DNA of 64,000 nt from HGM12998 sp900756495 (GTDB lineage: Bacteria > Bacillota > Clostridia > Oscillospirales > Oscillospiraceae), in NCBI GenBank assembly GCA_958477305.1, contig CAUEFI010000005.1, positions 62,001 through 126,000 of the forward strand, in the 5' to 3' direction. The notes under the pieces are model-generated. The model saw nothing but the letters and a program-made list of their open reading frames with translations. It had not been told where the DNA came from and made no database searches. The position numbers were made by a program, and so were the translations under genes. Positions within the stretch are counted from its first letter, which is position 1, and every line of letters starts with the position of its first letter. Of the stretch, positions 41,682-50,312 are shown piece after piece.

Positions 41682-42662
41682 TTATCCCGTTACAATAATC
41701 AGTACCTTAAAGGTTTTGGAATCCACATCATTGCTGAAAGTAACCGCCGTAACACCTTCATGCCATGGTTCAATAGTCATCTTAGTAGAGGTCGTCCACG
41801 AATTATTATCAAAAGAAACTATAGCAGCATAGTCAGAATAAGCAACAGAAACAGTACCGCCGCTGGTCCAGTTGGCGGTAAGCGTAAACTTTCGATTTGT
41901 TTCATTTTTATCCACTACAATTACGCTCTCACTGGCCCTGAAATTGCTTGCGGCATATCCAATATTCCCAGAACTTAGTTCTTTACAAACCGTATCGAAG
42001 TAACTGCTCTTTTTTTCAAGTAAAGCAATTGTGCTTTTTAGAGAGGAAATTGCACCCTCCTGGGAAGAAATAGTATCCTTCTGAGAGGCAATTGTTTTCT
42101 CAAGTTCTTCAATTTTTGCCGCCTGTGATGCCAAAGTTTCAGTGGTATCTTTACCTTGGATGTATTGCGCTACGTTCAAGCCAATAGATAAGACGAACAA
42201 AATAGCAACTACGATATGGGGGATCACGGTCTTTGCACGGAAGTATTGTTTACCGCAACCGCGGCATTTCTTTGTGTCGTCATCAACAATATCCCCACAG
42301 ATTTTGCAGTGTACCTGTTTCACAGTGTCTGTTGTCGTACTTTGTTGCACGGCTTCCTGCACAACAATAGGTGTGAGTACCTCACTCGGACTATCAACGG
42401 GCACACCCGGCTCTTTTCCTGTCTCGCACTGGTCGTTTGTAAAGGCAACGGAGGTAGCCTCAGGTTTACTCTCAAACTCTGGCTCAGGTTCCGATTCAGG
42501 CACGGAGTCACTAACTACTGGCACTTCAGACTGCGCAATTTCCGGAATGTCAACTTCTTCTGCAGACACATCTGAAATTACCTGAGAGTCAAGCTTAGCC
42601 CCACAATATTGGCAAAACACACTATCATCCGGAAGGGAGTATCCGCATTTTGGACACTTCAT
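41682..42662 (-). CDS. Zinc-ribbon membrane protein with coiled coil and Ig-like end
   Basis: A 326-residue protein in five parts. An N-terminal zinc ribbon MKCPKCGYSLPDDSVFCQYCGAKL; an acidic Ser/Glu/Pro linker (about 30-115); a second ribbon CKICGDIVDDDTKKCRGCGKQYF; a TM helix (about 148-165) followed by a heptad coiled coil with repeated SQ(K/E)xxISS; and a C-terminal beta domain (VIVVDKNETNRKFTLTANWTSGGTVSVAYSDYAAIVSF) outside the cell, like BACON or Ig folds. The start at 42662 follows GGAG. Lower GC than neighbours; no known function. Confidence 0.8.
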   Translation of the reverse strand: MKCPKCGYSLPDDSVFCQYCGAKLDSQVISDVSAEEVDIPEIAQSEVPVVSDSVPESEPEPEFESKPEATSVAFTNDQCETGKEPGVPVDSPSEVLTPIVVQEAVQQSTTTDTVKQVHCKICGDIVDDDTKKCRGCGKQYFRAKTVIPHIVVAILFVLSIGLNVAQYIQGKDTTETLASQAAKIEELEKTIASQKDTISSQEGAISSLKSTIALLEKKSSYFDTVCKELSSGNIGYAASNFRASESVIVVDKNETNRKFTLTANWTSGGTVSVAYSDYAAIVSFDNNSWTTSTKMTIEPWHEGVTAVTFSNDVDSKTFKVLIIVTG

Positions 42663-42675
42663 ATCGGTCACTCCT

Positions 42676-43169
42676 TTACTTTATTACAGTGTCGCAAAAA
42701 CTGCAGAAGTCACTGCCTTCAACGAGTTTTTCGCTGCATTTCCGGCAGTACACAGTAGGAGGAAGCGTGGTGGTTTGTATCGGTTCTTCGTGCGTCTGAG
42801 TCTGGACAGTGGTTTCCCCTGTGTGCTTTTTTCAAGATGCATTTCGTCCAGCGGTGCGCCATAGCCAGATGCACTCTGCGGTTCACTACAGGAGATAGAC
42901 TGTCGAGTAACCGCATGCTTGTTGCTAGTAACTTTGTCCGCTGTTCTTTTGCTCCGTTTCTCGTCATATTTCTTCCATAAGAATCTGGCGGATGTCAACA
43001 TGGCACCATATATAATCACAGCAGGTATTGCGCCACTGATTCCTGTATATTTTAGGAGAACTTGTGCAATGCTCGCACAAAAAATACATAAGAACCATAT
43101 CAAAACTTTCGTTGTTTTACCGCTCTGGCGCGTTGGGAATTTTTGCCCCACACTTGTTGCAAAATACAC
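42676..43169 (-). pseudogene. Zinc-ribbon membrane protein gene with a frameshift
   Basis: The first frame has a membrane helix (VLIWFLCIFCASIAQVLL) and a second hydrophobic stretch, then a hydrophilic linker. At a run of six A (T at 42827-42832 on +) the sense moves to another frame. There a proper zinc ribbon appears (YCRKCSEKLVEGSDFCSFCDTVIK), stopping at 42676. One extra A would join the two. This may be decay, a sequencing slip or programmed slippage. The start is unclear: GTG at 43169 lies inside the upstream gene, which ends at 43117. Confidence 0.7.
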
Positions 43170-44847
43170 TATCGGGAATCAGCTTATTTCCGCATTTGTG
43201 ACAGAATGCAATCGTTGGCCGATAGCCCGTCACTTCTCCGTCGAGGCTGCCATTTTCAGAACTGTCTTTGTCATCAGTTTCAGCGATAATCTCAGATATT
43301 CCTGAAGTATCGGCTGGCAGTTCTTCATGCGTCTCATCCGAATCGCTGATAGCGTCATCTATGGCTTCTGAAGCAATATCCGATTTTAAAATCCCGGGTA
43401 GATTGACCTCGGGTGCTCGTGCGCTTGTAAACACTTGGGTCTGACGATTCTTTCCGCCGATTAACATCCGGTAGTTCACCCAGCTCCATAAGAAGATTGC
43501 TCCGCCGGCCGCTCCGTTGCCGTTGCTCAGAGTGATAATAAGCGACATCACAATGAATGCCGCAATTCCGTAGATAACGGTAATCCGTTTTGCCTTTTTC
43601 TTATCAACGGGCCTCTTTAGAACTGCATATCTGTAGATAATGATAGGTAAGGAATATACAGCTATCGTTATGATTAAGCTTCCAGTAAAATTGATGGGGC
43701 CAAAATAGCTCCAAAGATCAGCACCTCCAGGACTGATTTGGGGGAATACCACACTATTCATCAAATCCTTGAAATCGCCGTAATACTCGCTGTCACGCGT
43801 CCCAGAGAACTGGAAGATATACATATATCCGTTCTCGCAACGAACTAGGTAAGTCATCGGTATGGATACCGTAAATCCATACGAAGATCCAGTAGTCTCG
43901 ACCTCTGTATAAAAATACTCTCGATCAGAAAACGTGACCATGGATACATCGGATTCCTGGCATCCATATATTGCAGCAACATCCGCTTTTGTAAAAAGGG
44001 AATTATCTGCTTCACTCCTGGAGTATTGCTGTTTTTCAGCATCTGTCAGCAGGCTCCACAAATCTTGGCTTGTGAAGATCATGCACATGCCTGGATCTAA
44101 AATTGAGATAAACTTGGCATCAATGTATTCTCGTTCCTCCGTCATGGGTTCTTCTGTCCAGTTGGCGGGAACCGTGAACGACACCCCGCTGCCGGAATCG
44201 GTATATGTAAATGCCTCCGTCGGGGCAGGGGTATCGAGCAATTGCAGCTCTGTATCGAAGTGGATGGTGTCAACGATTTCCTTGATGAGTGACTCTTTAT
44301 TTGAGTCGATTTTTCCGGAATACGATTGCAGGGTAACATTAATTGCCTTGTTGTCATAAACGGTGTTGTACTGTAGCCCATATACCGTATCTCCGCTATT
44401 TGGCTGAGAAATGTATATTTTTATAAACTTCGCCTGAGTATGCTGATATAGCTCGGATTTTGTGAAAGTAATACCAAGACTCTCATACTCAGAGGCCAGT
44501 GTCGGCATTAAAGAGTTGAGGGAAGTGTCACTAAATTGATTGTAATCGGCAAAAGGACTATCTACCATTGTGACGGTGATTTCATAGCTGATATTCTCAT
44601 CCCACGCGTTTAGATAAATATTTCTTTCCTGCATAAGCGAGATCATACTGTCTTTTGTCAGCCCGTACTCGCTCAAATTCGGATCATTACTTTTAATATC
44701 CCGAGTAAAGACAACGAGATCTTCAGGAAGATCGATACTCATGCCAAGCTCGTCCAAATCGTATGTATCATTTGCGGCATAAGCGGATACAGGGAGTAGG
44801 CAACAAACTAAGTAGAACACCAGCAGTATGTTCAAAAAACTCTTCAT
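43117..44847 (-). CDS. Secreted-then-membrane protein with cytosolic zinc ribbon
   Basis: A 576-residue protein. A signal peptide (1-24, LPVSAYAA) is followed by two related extracellular modules of about 165 residues (compare DELGMSIDLPEDLVVFTRD with DSGSGVSFTVPANWTEEP). Three hydrophobic helices lie at about 393-470, an acidic linker follows, and the C-terminal ribbon is CHKCGNKLIPDSVFCNKCGAKI. The outside modules resemble PsbP/DUF-type lipid or stress sensor folds, seen by eye only. GGAG lies 7 bases before the ATG. First gene of the three-gene zinc-ribbon group; function unknown. Confidence 0.8.
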   Translation of the reverse strand: MKSFLNILLVFYLVCCLLPVSAYAANDTYDLDELGMSIDLPEDLVVFTRDIKSNDPNLSEYGLTKDSMISLMQERNIYLNAWDENISYEITVTMVDSPFADYNQFSDTSLNSLMPTLASEYESLGITFTKSELYQHTQAKFIKIYISQPNSGDTVYGLQYNTVYDNKAINVTLQSYSGKIDSNKESLIKEIVDTIHFDTELQLLDTPAPTEAFTYTDSGSGVSFTVPANWTEEPMTEEREYIDAKFISILDPGMCMIFTSQDLWSLLTDAEKQQYSRSEADNSLFTKADVAAIYGCQESDVSMVTFSDREYFYTEVETTGSSYGFTVSIPMTYLVRCENGYMYIFQFSGTRDSEYYGDFKDLMNSVVFPQISPGGADLWSYFGPINFTGSLIITIAVYSLPIIIYRYAVLKRPVDKKKAKRITVIYGIAAFIVMSLIITLSNGNGAAGGAIFLWSWVNYRMLIGGKNRQTQVFTSARAPEVNLPGILKSDIASEAIDDAISDSDETHEELPADTSGISEIIAETDDKDSSENGSLDGEVTGYRPTIAFCHKCGNKLIPDSVFCNKCGAKIPNAPER

Positions 44848-44973
44848 ATTACGACTCCATTCCTCATGTGGAACTGTTCAACGATACTCCAATGTGTTTT
44901 CTATCATCATAATACGACACTTTTGTTAAAATGGCAAGTATTGGCTAAAGTCCAGCGGCAAAATCAAAGGACA

Positions 44974-45459
44974 TCAACGAATGATTTTTCCCGTTGCCAC
45001 ATTGTAGACTTCGACTCCGCCTTTCCTAACCGCATATTGGACGGTGTAGGCTGTACCTCCCGTATTCTTGGTGCAGTAGGTGATGCAATGAGCTGAATTG
45101 TCCACCAAATGCCTAGCCTTGGCCAGATAAGCCTCTCTGGATGCTACAGACGCTACGCAGACGCACTTGCCGTATAGAGAGCATCTGAGCATATGTAGTT
45201 TTTTGATAGTCTGTCCATTGATTTGTGAAGCCTTTGAAAGGGTAGACCAAAATTACCCTAATTATGATGGAAGTCAGCCTTGCGCAGACGGAATAAAATC
45301 TGAGCTGCAAGCGTGTCATAACCAATAGCACCGCCGACTCCAAAGTAACGCACACCGTTATTGACGATTAGATCCCTGATCTTTGCCTCTGTTCTAATTG
45401 CAATGGTATCGAGTTGATTTTTGGGGATAGTTCTATGGCCCCGTGAAGCAGCATGTCAC
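44974..45459 (-). pseudogene. DUF1273/SLOG-family (YpsA-like) pseudogene
   Basis: Read across three frames, the strand gives CFTGHR, GVRYFGVGGAIGYDTLAAQILFRLR, VILVYPFKGFTNQWTDYQ, then YLAKARHLVDNSAHCITYCTKNTGGTAYTVQYA. That is the full order of a SLOG Rossmann protein. At least three frameshifts (near 45440, 45255 and 45185) break it. YpsA-type proteins bind nucleotide-like ligands. It is a decayed gene, typical of mobile-element cargo. Confidence 0.82.
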
Positions 45460-45591
45460 ATTACGTTTTCTTTGCGCCTCACGCATTGAGTTTGCCTCCA
45501 AATTACAGGGCTATAACAACTCCGTTTTGGCTAAAGCGCAACAACAGAGTCTAAAATAAATCCAAAACAACTCTGTTTTGGAGGCTTTATT

Positions 45592-45768
45592 ATGGATAAC
45601 AAAAAAATCACGGAGAAGCACTTTGGCTTGCGAGTTAATGGGGATATTCTTGCAAAATTTCGTTACGTCTGCGGTTTCCATGGACGCTCTGCGAATGCCC
45701 AGATTATTCAGTTAATGTTAAAGTTTATTGCCGAATATGAAACGGAACACGGAAAAATAGAGCTGTAG
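45592..45768 (+). CDS. Short ribbon-helix-helix-like DNA-binding protein
   Basis: A 58-residue protein: MDNKKITEKHFGLRVN, then GDILAKFRYVCGFHGRSANAQIIQLMLKFIAEYETEHG. This beta strand plus two helices pattern is that of Arc-like regulators common in integrative elements. GGAGG stands 7 bases before the ATG, and a terminator follows. Partial repeats of ACTC(C/T)GTTTTGG upstream (about 45530 and 45570) could be its operators. Confidence 0.75.
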   Translation: MDNKKITEKHFGLRVNGDILAKFRYVCGFHGRSANAQIIQLMLKFIAEYETEHGKIEL

Positions 45769-46214
45769 TAATCATTCAAAGCAGAGAGTTAAACACTAAT
45801 TGATACCATGTCGCAGATGAGTAAAGTATATACAGAAAAGCCGATGCCTACTGGTTGGTAAGCATTACAGATGCTTTTATCCTTATCAGGGGGACAACCT
45901 CGTGAAAAAACATCAGCGGACGGAATTTTGATTTTTTCAAAATCCCGCCCGTTTTTCTTATATTCCAGATCAAGTTCGTATATAGTAAGTCAGCTATACA
46001 CAAGGCCATCCGAAATCCGGTGACAAAGGAAGGGCGCTGCTACACCGCACGCGAGGTGTCCATCAAGGGCCGCGCATCCTTGGCGGGCGATCACCCGCCG
46101 GGGCGGAGGGGGGGTTCAGCATGGGTGTCAGGGATGTCTGCCGGGCCGCCCTGCAGCCCGGCCCGTCCGTCCGGCCACCCGCGCCGCAAGGCACCTGTAA
46201 AGCCTTGCAAATGC
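45769..46214. other. Non-coding or decayed stretch at the island's right edge
   Basis: It holds a small hairpin (45860-45876), a terminator (45917-45957) and stop-interrupted frames. One is ...YWLVSITDAFILIRGTTS, which looks like a gene remnant I cannot name. GC rises sharply after about 46010. No intact gene is supported. Confidence 0.5.
45917..45957 (+). terminator. Terminator downstream of the ribbon-helix-helix gene
   Basis: A 15-nt stem with two mismatches (45917-45931 with 45937-45951) is followed by TTTTTC. Confidence 0.65.
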
Positions 46215-46455
46215 AGGACTTTCCTAACGGTCGAGGGGCAAAAGCCGGTGGATTGCTTGCAAAACTGCATCGGATGTCGTATGGTAAAGCCAGTCCTGCA
46301 AGACAAATCGCGAAAAGGATGGTTAGACCGATGGAAACAAAAAAGAACTTTGGCGCATACATCTGCCGCTGCAGAAAGGAATTGGGGCTTACCCAAAGGG
46401 AGTTCGCCGATCGGCTCTATGTGACCGAATCGGCGGTATCCAAGTGGGAGCGGGG
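46215..46455 (+). repeat. 241-bp direct repeat, right copy
   Basis: Right partner of 41221-41461. It covers 116 bp of leader and the first 41 codons of the intact XRE-membrane gene. Confidence 0.95.
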
Positions 46456-47389
46456 CCTGTCCTATCCCGACATTACCCTCATACGGGACATCTGCGCAGT
46501 GCTCGGGGTTACGGAGCATGAGCTTCTCACCGCCAGTGAGGACGTAGAGGCGCGTACGGCGGATACTCTGGCGAAGAAGTATCTCCGGCTGGCCCGCAAC
46601 ATGAGACTGTTCCAGTTTATCCTGTATGGAGGAATTGCTGCTATCTGCCTCATTACCAATCTGGCTGTGGATCATACGCTGTCCTGGTTTTGGATTGTGC
46701 TGACGGCCGAATTGATGGGGGCTTCTCTTACCCTCGTACCCGTATTGGCAAAACGGCGCAGGGGCATACTCACGATGGGTGGATTCACCGTGTCTTTGGA
46801 ATTGCTGCTGTTGGCCAGCTGTCTCTTCAGCGGCGGCGACTGGTTTGCACTGGCGGGGATCGCCGTGCTCTTCGGCCTGGCAGCGGTATTTCTGCCCTTT
46901 GCCCTGCGGGAGCTGCCGGAAGGTCTGGTGCTGTCCCGCTGCAAGCTGGTGCTTTACCTGGCTGTAGAGAGTGCGCTGCTCATTCTTCTGATGTGGATTT
47001 CTGCATACTGGAGCGGTGCGGACTGGTTCCCCGTGCCTGTCCTGCCCGGCGTACTTTATGGACTGGCCTTCCCCTGGGGAATGGCGCTGCTGGTCCGCTA
47101 CCTCAGGGCAAACGGCTGGTGGCGGGCCGCCGGATGTCTCGGTATTGGCGCGGCCCTGATGCTCACGATCAACATGGTTCTGGACCGCCTGATGGGGCCC
47201 TCGGTGCCGGGGCGAGTTCACGGGCTAGGGTTTCGCTTTGATTTTTCCAACTGGACAGACCCGTGGATTTACAATGAAAATGTAAACGCTATTGTGACGA
47301 TCGCCCTGGTCATAGCGGCCATAGTATGCGCGGCGATAGGACTGTCGATCTCCCTCCGGCGCCGGGCGAGCGCTCCGGAGCGGGTCTGA
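46331..47389 (+). CDS. XRE regulator with multi-pass membrane domain
   Basis: A 352-residue protein. The N-terminal HTH (about 7-65: ICRCRKELGLTQREFADRLYVTESAVSKWERGLSYPDITLIRDICAVLGVTEHELL) is followed by about 7-8 membrane helices from residue 95. A short external loop with PSVPGRVHGLGFRFDFSNWTDPWIYNENVN lies near the end. Such HTH-membrane fusions are common in Firmicutes and may sense envelope or membrane states. Its 5' part is duplicated 5 kb upstream. A terminator with T5 follows at 47405. Confidence 0.87.
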   Translation: METKKNFGAYICRCRKELGLTQREFADRLYVTESAVSKWERGLSYPDITLIRDICAVLGVTEHELLTASEDVEARTADTLAKKYLRLARNMRLFQFILYGGIAAICLITNLAVDHTLSWFWIVLTAELMGASLTLVPVLAKRRRGILTMGGFTVSLELLLLASCLFSGGDWFALAGIAVLFGLAAVFLPFALRELPEGLVLSRCKLVLYLAVESALLILLMWISAYWSGADWFPVPVLPGVLYGLAFPWGMALLVRYLRANGWWRAAGCLGIGAALMLTINMVLDRLMGPSVPGRVHGLGFRFDFSNWTDPWIYNENVNAIVTIALVIAAIVCAAIGLSISLRRRASAPERV

Positions 47390-47404
47390 GAGAGGAGTGG
47401 AGAG

Positions 47405-47435
47405 GGCCGGGGCGCGCTTGCGCCCCGGCCTTTTT
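47405..47435 (+). terminator. Terminator of the XRE-membrane gene
   Basis: An 11-bp GC stem (47405-47415 with 47420-47430) and T5. Confidence 0.9.
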
Positions 47436-47446
47436 CGCAGTATAAT
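47418..47446 (+). promoter_or_regulatory. Promoter of the sigma-54 activator gene
   Basis: TTGCGC, 17 bp, perfect TATAAT. The -35 lies in the loop and right arm of the preceding terminator, so the two signals overlap. Confidence 0.55.
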
Positions 47447-47490
47447 GCTGGCAGTAAACGCACGGACCATGTGAGGAAGTGGGTGGCGGT

Positions 47491-48966
47491 ATGGACTTTG
47501 AACTTTCCCCTGAGCAGCTCCGGGAGCGCGGCGGCGTTTTGGAGCAGTTTCTGGACGTGGCCTTTGACTCCAGCATCCTTCTGGACCAGGATGGCTATGT
47601 TGTCAACTGCGGCGACGGGGCTACCCAGCTGACACTGACCAGGCGGGGCGGAATGATTGGACAGCATGTCACAGTGTTTGACAAGGTGTCTCCGTTTGAA
47701 GAGGTACTGCGCACCGGGAAGGCCATTAAGAACAAATTATATGTGGTTCAGGGGCGGCGCTGCCTTCAGAACATCTATCCCATCTTCTGGAAGGGGAAGG
47801 TGGTAGGGGCCCTGGGGTATTTGAGCTATACCAACATCAACGATATTCGCCGGCAGATTGTGGGAGAGCTGTCTGATCATCCTGTTGCCAGCAGACAGAA
47901 CAAGATCGTTGAGGCCGAGGCGGAAAATCTGATCCGGACCCGGCTGCAGCGCAACTATATCTTTGAGGACTTTGTGGGCGAATCCCCCAAGGCCAGGGCG
48001 GTCATTCACGAGTGCATGGCGGCAGCCTCGGCGCCCTATCCGATCCTGCTGCTGGGGGAGAGCGGCACCGGCAAGGAGATCCTGGCCAGCGCCATCCATT
48101 CTCATGGAATGAGGAGCATTGAGTCCCCCTATATCAAGATCAACTGCACGGCCATCCCCAATCAGCTCCTGGAGTCCGAGCTCTTTGGTTATGAAAAGGG
48201 AGCCTTTACCGGTGCGACTGCCGCTAAAAAGGGACGGTTTGAGGCCGCGAAGGGAGGTAGTATCCTGCTGGACGAGATTGGCGATATGGATGTCCAGCTT
48301 CAGGGCAAGCTCCTCCGCGTACTGGAAGAGCGGGAGTTTGAGCGGATCGGCAGCGTCAAGACCATTCCGCTGGAGGCCAGGGTCATTTCGTCCACCAACT
48401 CCAACCTGCTGCAGAAGTGCAGGGACAACTTGTTCCGCCGGGATCTTTATTACCGGCTGTCCACCGTAGAAATCCGGATTCCCGCCCTGCGGGAGCGGAC
48501 GGATGACATTCCCCTGCTGGTCAGCCATTTTATTACCCGGGAGAATCTCTCACTCGCCATCACCGACGAGGCGATGGAGGCGATGATGGGATACAGCTGG
48601 CCGGGCAACGTCCGGGAGCTGCGCAACATCGTTCAGCGGCTGGGCATCTCGTGCTCCGACCGCCCGGTCCGGGCCAACGACGTCATCCGCTATTTTTCCG
48701 ACGGCACTCTGTCGGCGCCGCTCTTTCCCGTCATGGGGGACGAGGCTTTTCTGCCCCATGGGGCGGATTCGGCGCCCCCAAATGCCGTGAAGCAGGCCTC
48801 GCTGCATTTGCCTGAGCAGAATCCGGACCGGACGCGCCTGATGGAGACGCTGGAGCGCTATGGATATAATCTCTCTGCAGCTGCGCGGGCTATGGGGATT
48901 ACGCGGGCTACGATTTATCGACGAATGAAAAAGCACGGCATTACAGTGCGCAGAAGGGGAGAATGA
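47491..48966 (+). CDS. Sigma-54-dependent transcriptional activator (PAS-AAA-Fis)
   Basis: A 491-residue enhancer-binding protein. A PAS-like domain (about 15-130, DSSILLDQDGYVVNCGDGATQLT) is followed by the AAA+ domain: GESGTGKE Walker A, ESELFGYEKGAFTGA with the GAFTGA loop that touches sigma-54, SILLDEIGDMD Walker B, RRDLYYRLS and SWPGNVRELRN. A Fis HTH closes the protein (YNLSAAARAMGITRATIYRRMKKH). The signal is unknown. No -24/-12 promoter was found in the window, so its target may be elsewhere. Confidence 0.93.
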   Translation: MDFELSPEQLRERGGVLEQFLDVAFDSSILLDQDGYVVNCGDGATQLTLTRRGGMIGQHVTVFDKVSPFEEVLRTGKAIKNKLYVVQGRRCLQNIYPIFWKGKVVGALGYLSYTNINDIRRQIVGELSDHPVASRQNKIVEAEAENLIRTRLQRNYIFEDFVGESPKARAVIHECMAAASAPYPILLLGESGTGKEILASAIHSHGMRSIESPYIKINCTAIPNQLLESELFGYEKGAFTGATAAKKGRFEAAKGGSILLDEIGDMDVQLQGKLLRVLEEREFERIGSVKTIPLEARVISSTNSNLLQKCRDNLFRRDLYYRLSTVEIRIPALRERTDDIPLLVSHFITRENLSLAITDEAMEAMMGYSWPGNVRELRNIVQRLGISCSDRPVRANDVIRYFSDGTLSAPLFPVMGDEAFLPHGADSAPPNAVKQASLHLPEQNPDRTRLMETLERYGYNLSAAARAMGITRATIYRRMKKHGITVRRRGE

Positions 48967-49026
48967 CAGAAAGAGGGCCTGCCGCAACTTTGTGAACAGC
49001 GCCGCAAAAAGGACAATAGCTAAAAG

Positions 49027-49062
49027 CCCCCTGATGTAGGAAAATAAATCTGCATCAGGGGG
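49027..49062 (-). terminator. Terminator downstream of the chromate transporter genes
   Basis: A 10-bp stem (49027-49036 with 49053-49062), followed on the minus strand by CTTTTAG. Confidence 0.6.
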
Positions 49063-49164
49063 AATTCATATATGACAAGGCGGCATCCACTTCTTCAACT
49101 GTGAGCGCATCAAACGAAAAAGTGGAGTGGCGCCGCGTATGTTGCCCGCACGATCTGGAGCCGC

Positions 49165-49746
49165 TCAAAAGCGAAATATAATACCGACCACAGCCGAGGC
49201 GGCGATGAATACAATCGGGTGGAGTTTTTTCAGCGCTTTCAGCTGCATGCAGATAAAAACGGCCGCAGCCAGAACGATTGCTTTCCACTGGAAGAGGTCG
49301 GCGATGAGGCCCGAGATGCGCCATCCATCCACATTGAACAGTGAGATCAGGGCCACAGAGACCCCCGCTGCGGCAATCAGTCCGGTGGAGGCCGGACGAA
49401 GCCCGTAGAAGACGGCGTCCACGGCGCGGCTCTGACGGAAGGACTTGAGAAAGCGGGCGATGATCAGAATCACGATGATGGAGGGGCATATAAGGCCGAG
49501 GGTGGCAACTACCGCGCCCACAGGCCCGCCGATATGAAAGCCGACATAGGTGGCCATATTGACGCCCATCGCACCGGGGGTAGACTCTGAAATGGCGATC
49601 ATATTGGCCAGATCGGCGGCGGAAAACCAGCCGGTCGTCTCGCCCATTGCCTGGAGAAAGGGAATGGTGGCCAAGCCGCCCCCAATGGAAAAGAGGCCTG
49701 TTTTAAAGAATTCAAAGAAGAGGCGAACCAGAATCACTTCTGCCAC
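49165..49746 (-). CDS. Chromate transporter family protein, second half
   Basis: A 193-residue short-chain CHR protein: FFKTGLFSIGGGLATIPFLQ, ISESTPGAMGVNMATYVGFHIGGPVGAVVATLGLICPSIIVILI. It pairs with the next gene, which it overlaps by 13 nt, to form a two-subunit carrier. Chromate export is known for the family, but the natural substrate in anaerobes is unclear. Confidence 0.9.
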   Translation of the reverse strand: MAEVILVRLFFEFFKTGLFSIGGGLATIPFLQAMGETTGWFSAADLANMIAISESTPGAMGVNMATYVGFHIGGPVGAVVATLGLICPSIIVILIIARFLKSFRQSRAVDAVFYGLRPASTGLIAAAGVSVALISLFNVDGWRISGLIADLFQWKAIVLAAAVFICMQLKALKKLHPIVFIAASAVVGIIFRF

Positions 49747-50312
49747 CCCCTTGCAGCCCGAAGGGAGAGCCCGCAGACGCCGGCGATAACGACCAGTACC
49801 ACGGGAGATACCAGAAACGAGAGCGCGGGCACTGCATCTGTCAGGGGGCCGGAAAAGACGGACAGCAGAAAAATAACAAGGAAAATAACAAAAGTGGGCT
49901 TGTCGATCACCGTATTCTTCCGCAGCTTAAGAACGCTGGAGGCGATGAGCGCACAGACACAGGCCCGCACGCCGGAAAAGGCGTGCCCCACCGCCGGAAT
50001 ATCGGCGAAATTCTGTAAAAAGGCTGCGATAACCATGATGATGACAATGGAGGGGAACACCACGCCTAAAGTGGCGATCATACCACCGCTGTTGCCCTTC
50101 TGCCGGTACCCGACAAAGGTAGCTGTATTGACGGCGATGACGCCTGGCGTACACTGACCAATGGCATAGCAGTCGGCCAGCTCATCCTCTGAGATCCAGC
50201 TTTTCTTGTCCACCACCTCCCGCTGAAGAATGGGGAGCATGGCATAGCCGCCTCCAAAGGTACATACGCCGACACGGGAGAAGGTGAGGAAGAGATCGAG
50301 ATAGGTATTCAC
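49734..50312 (-). CDS. Chromate transporter family protein, first half
   Basis: A 192-residue short-chain CHR protein: FLTFSRVGVCTFGGGYAMLPILQREVVDKKSWISEDELADCYAIGQCTPGVIAVNTATFVGYRQKG. Opposite topology to its partner is expected. Its start codon directly follows the nadE stop, so it shares the nadE transcript. Confidence 0.9.
   Translation of the reverse strand: MNTYLDLFLTFSRVGVCTFGGGYAMLPILQREVVDKKSWISEDELADCYAIGQCTPGVIAVNTATFVGYRQKGNSGGMIATLGVVFPSIVIIMVIAAFLQNFADIPAVGHAFSGVRACVCALIASSVLKLRKNTVIDKPTFVIFLVIFLLSVFSGPLTDAVPALSFLVSPVVLVVIAGVCGLSLRAARGWQK

Noticed and set aside
46020..46424. 134-residue plus-strand frame before the XRE-membrane gene
   Set aside because: It runs through the repeat in a different frame from the XRE gene, is low in order and has no family likeness.
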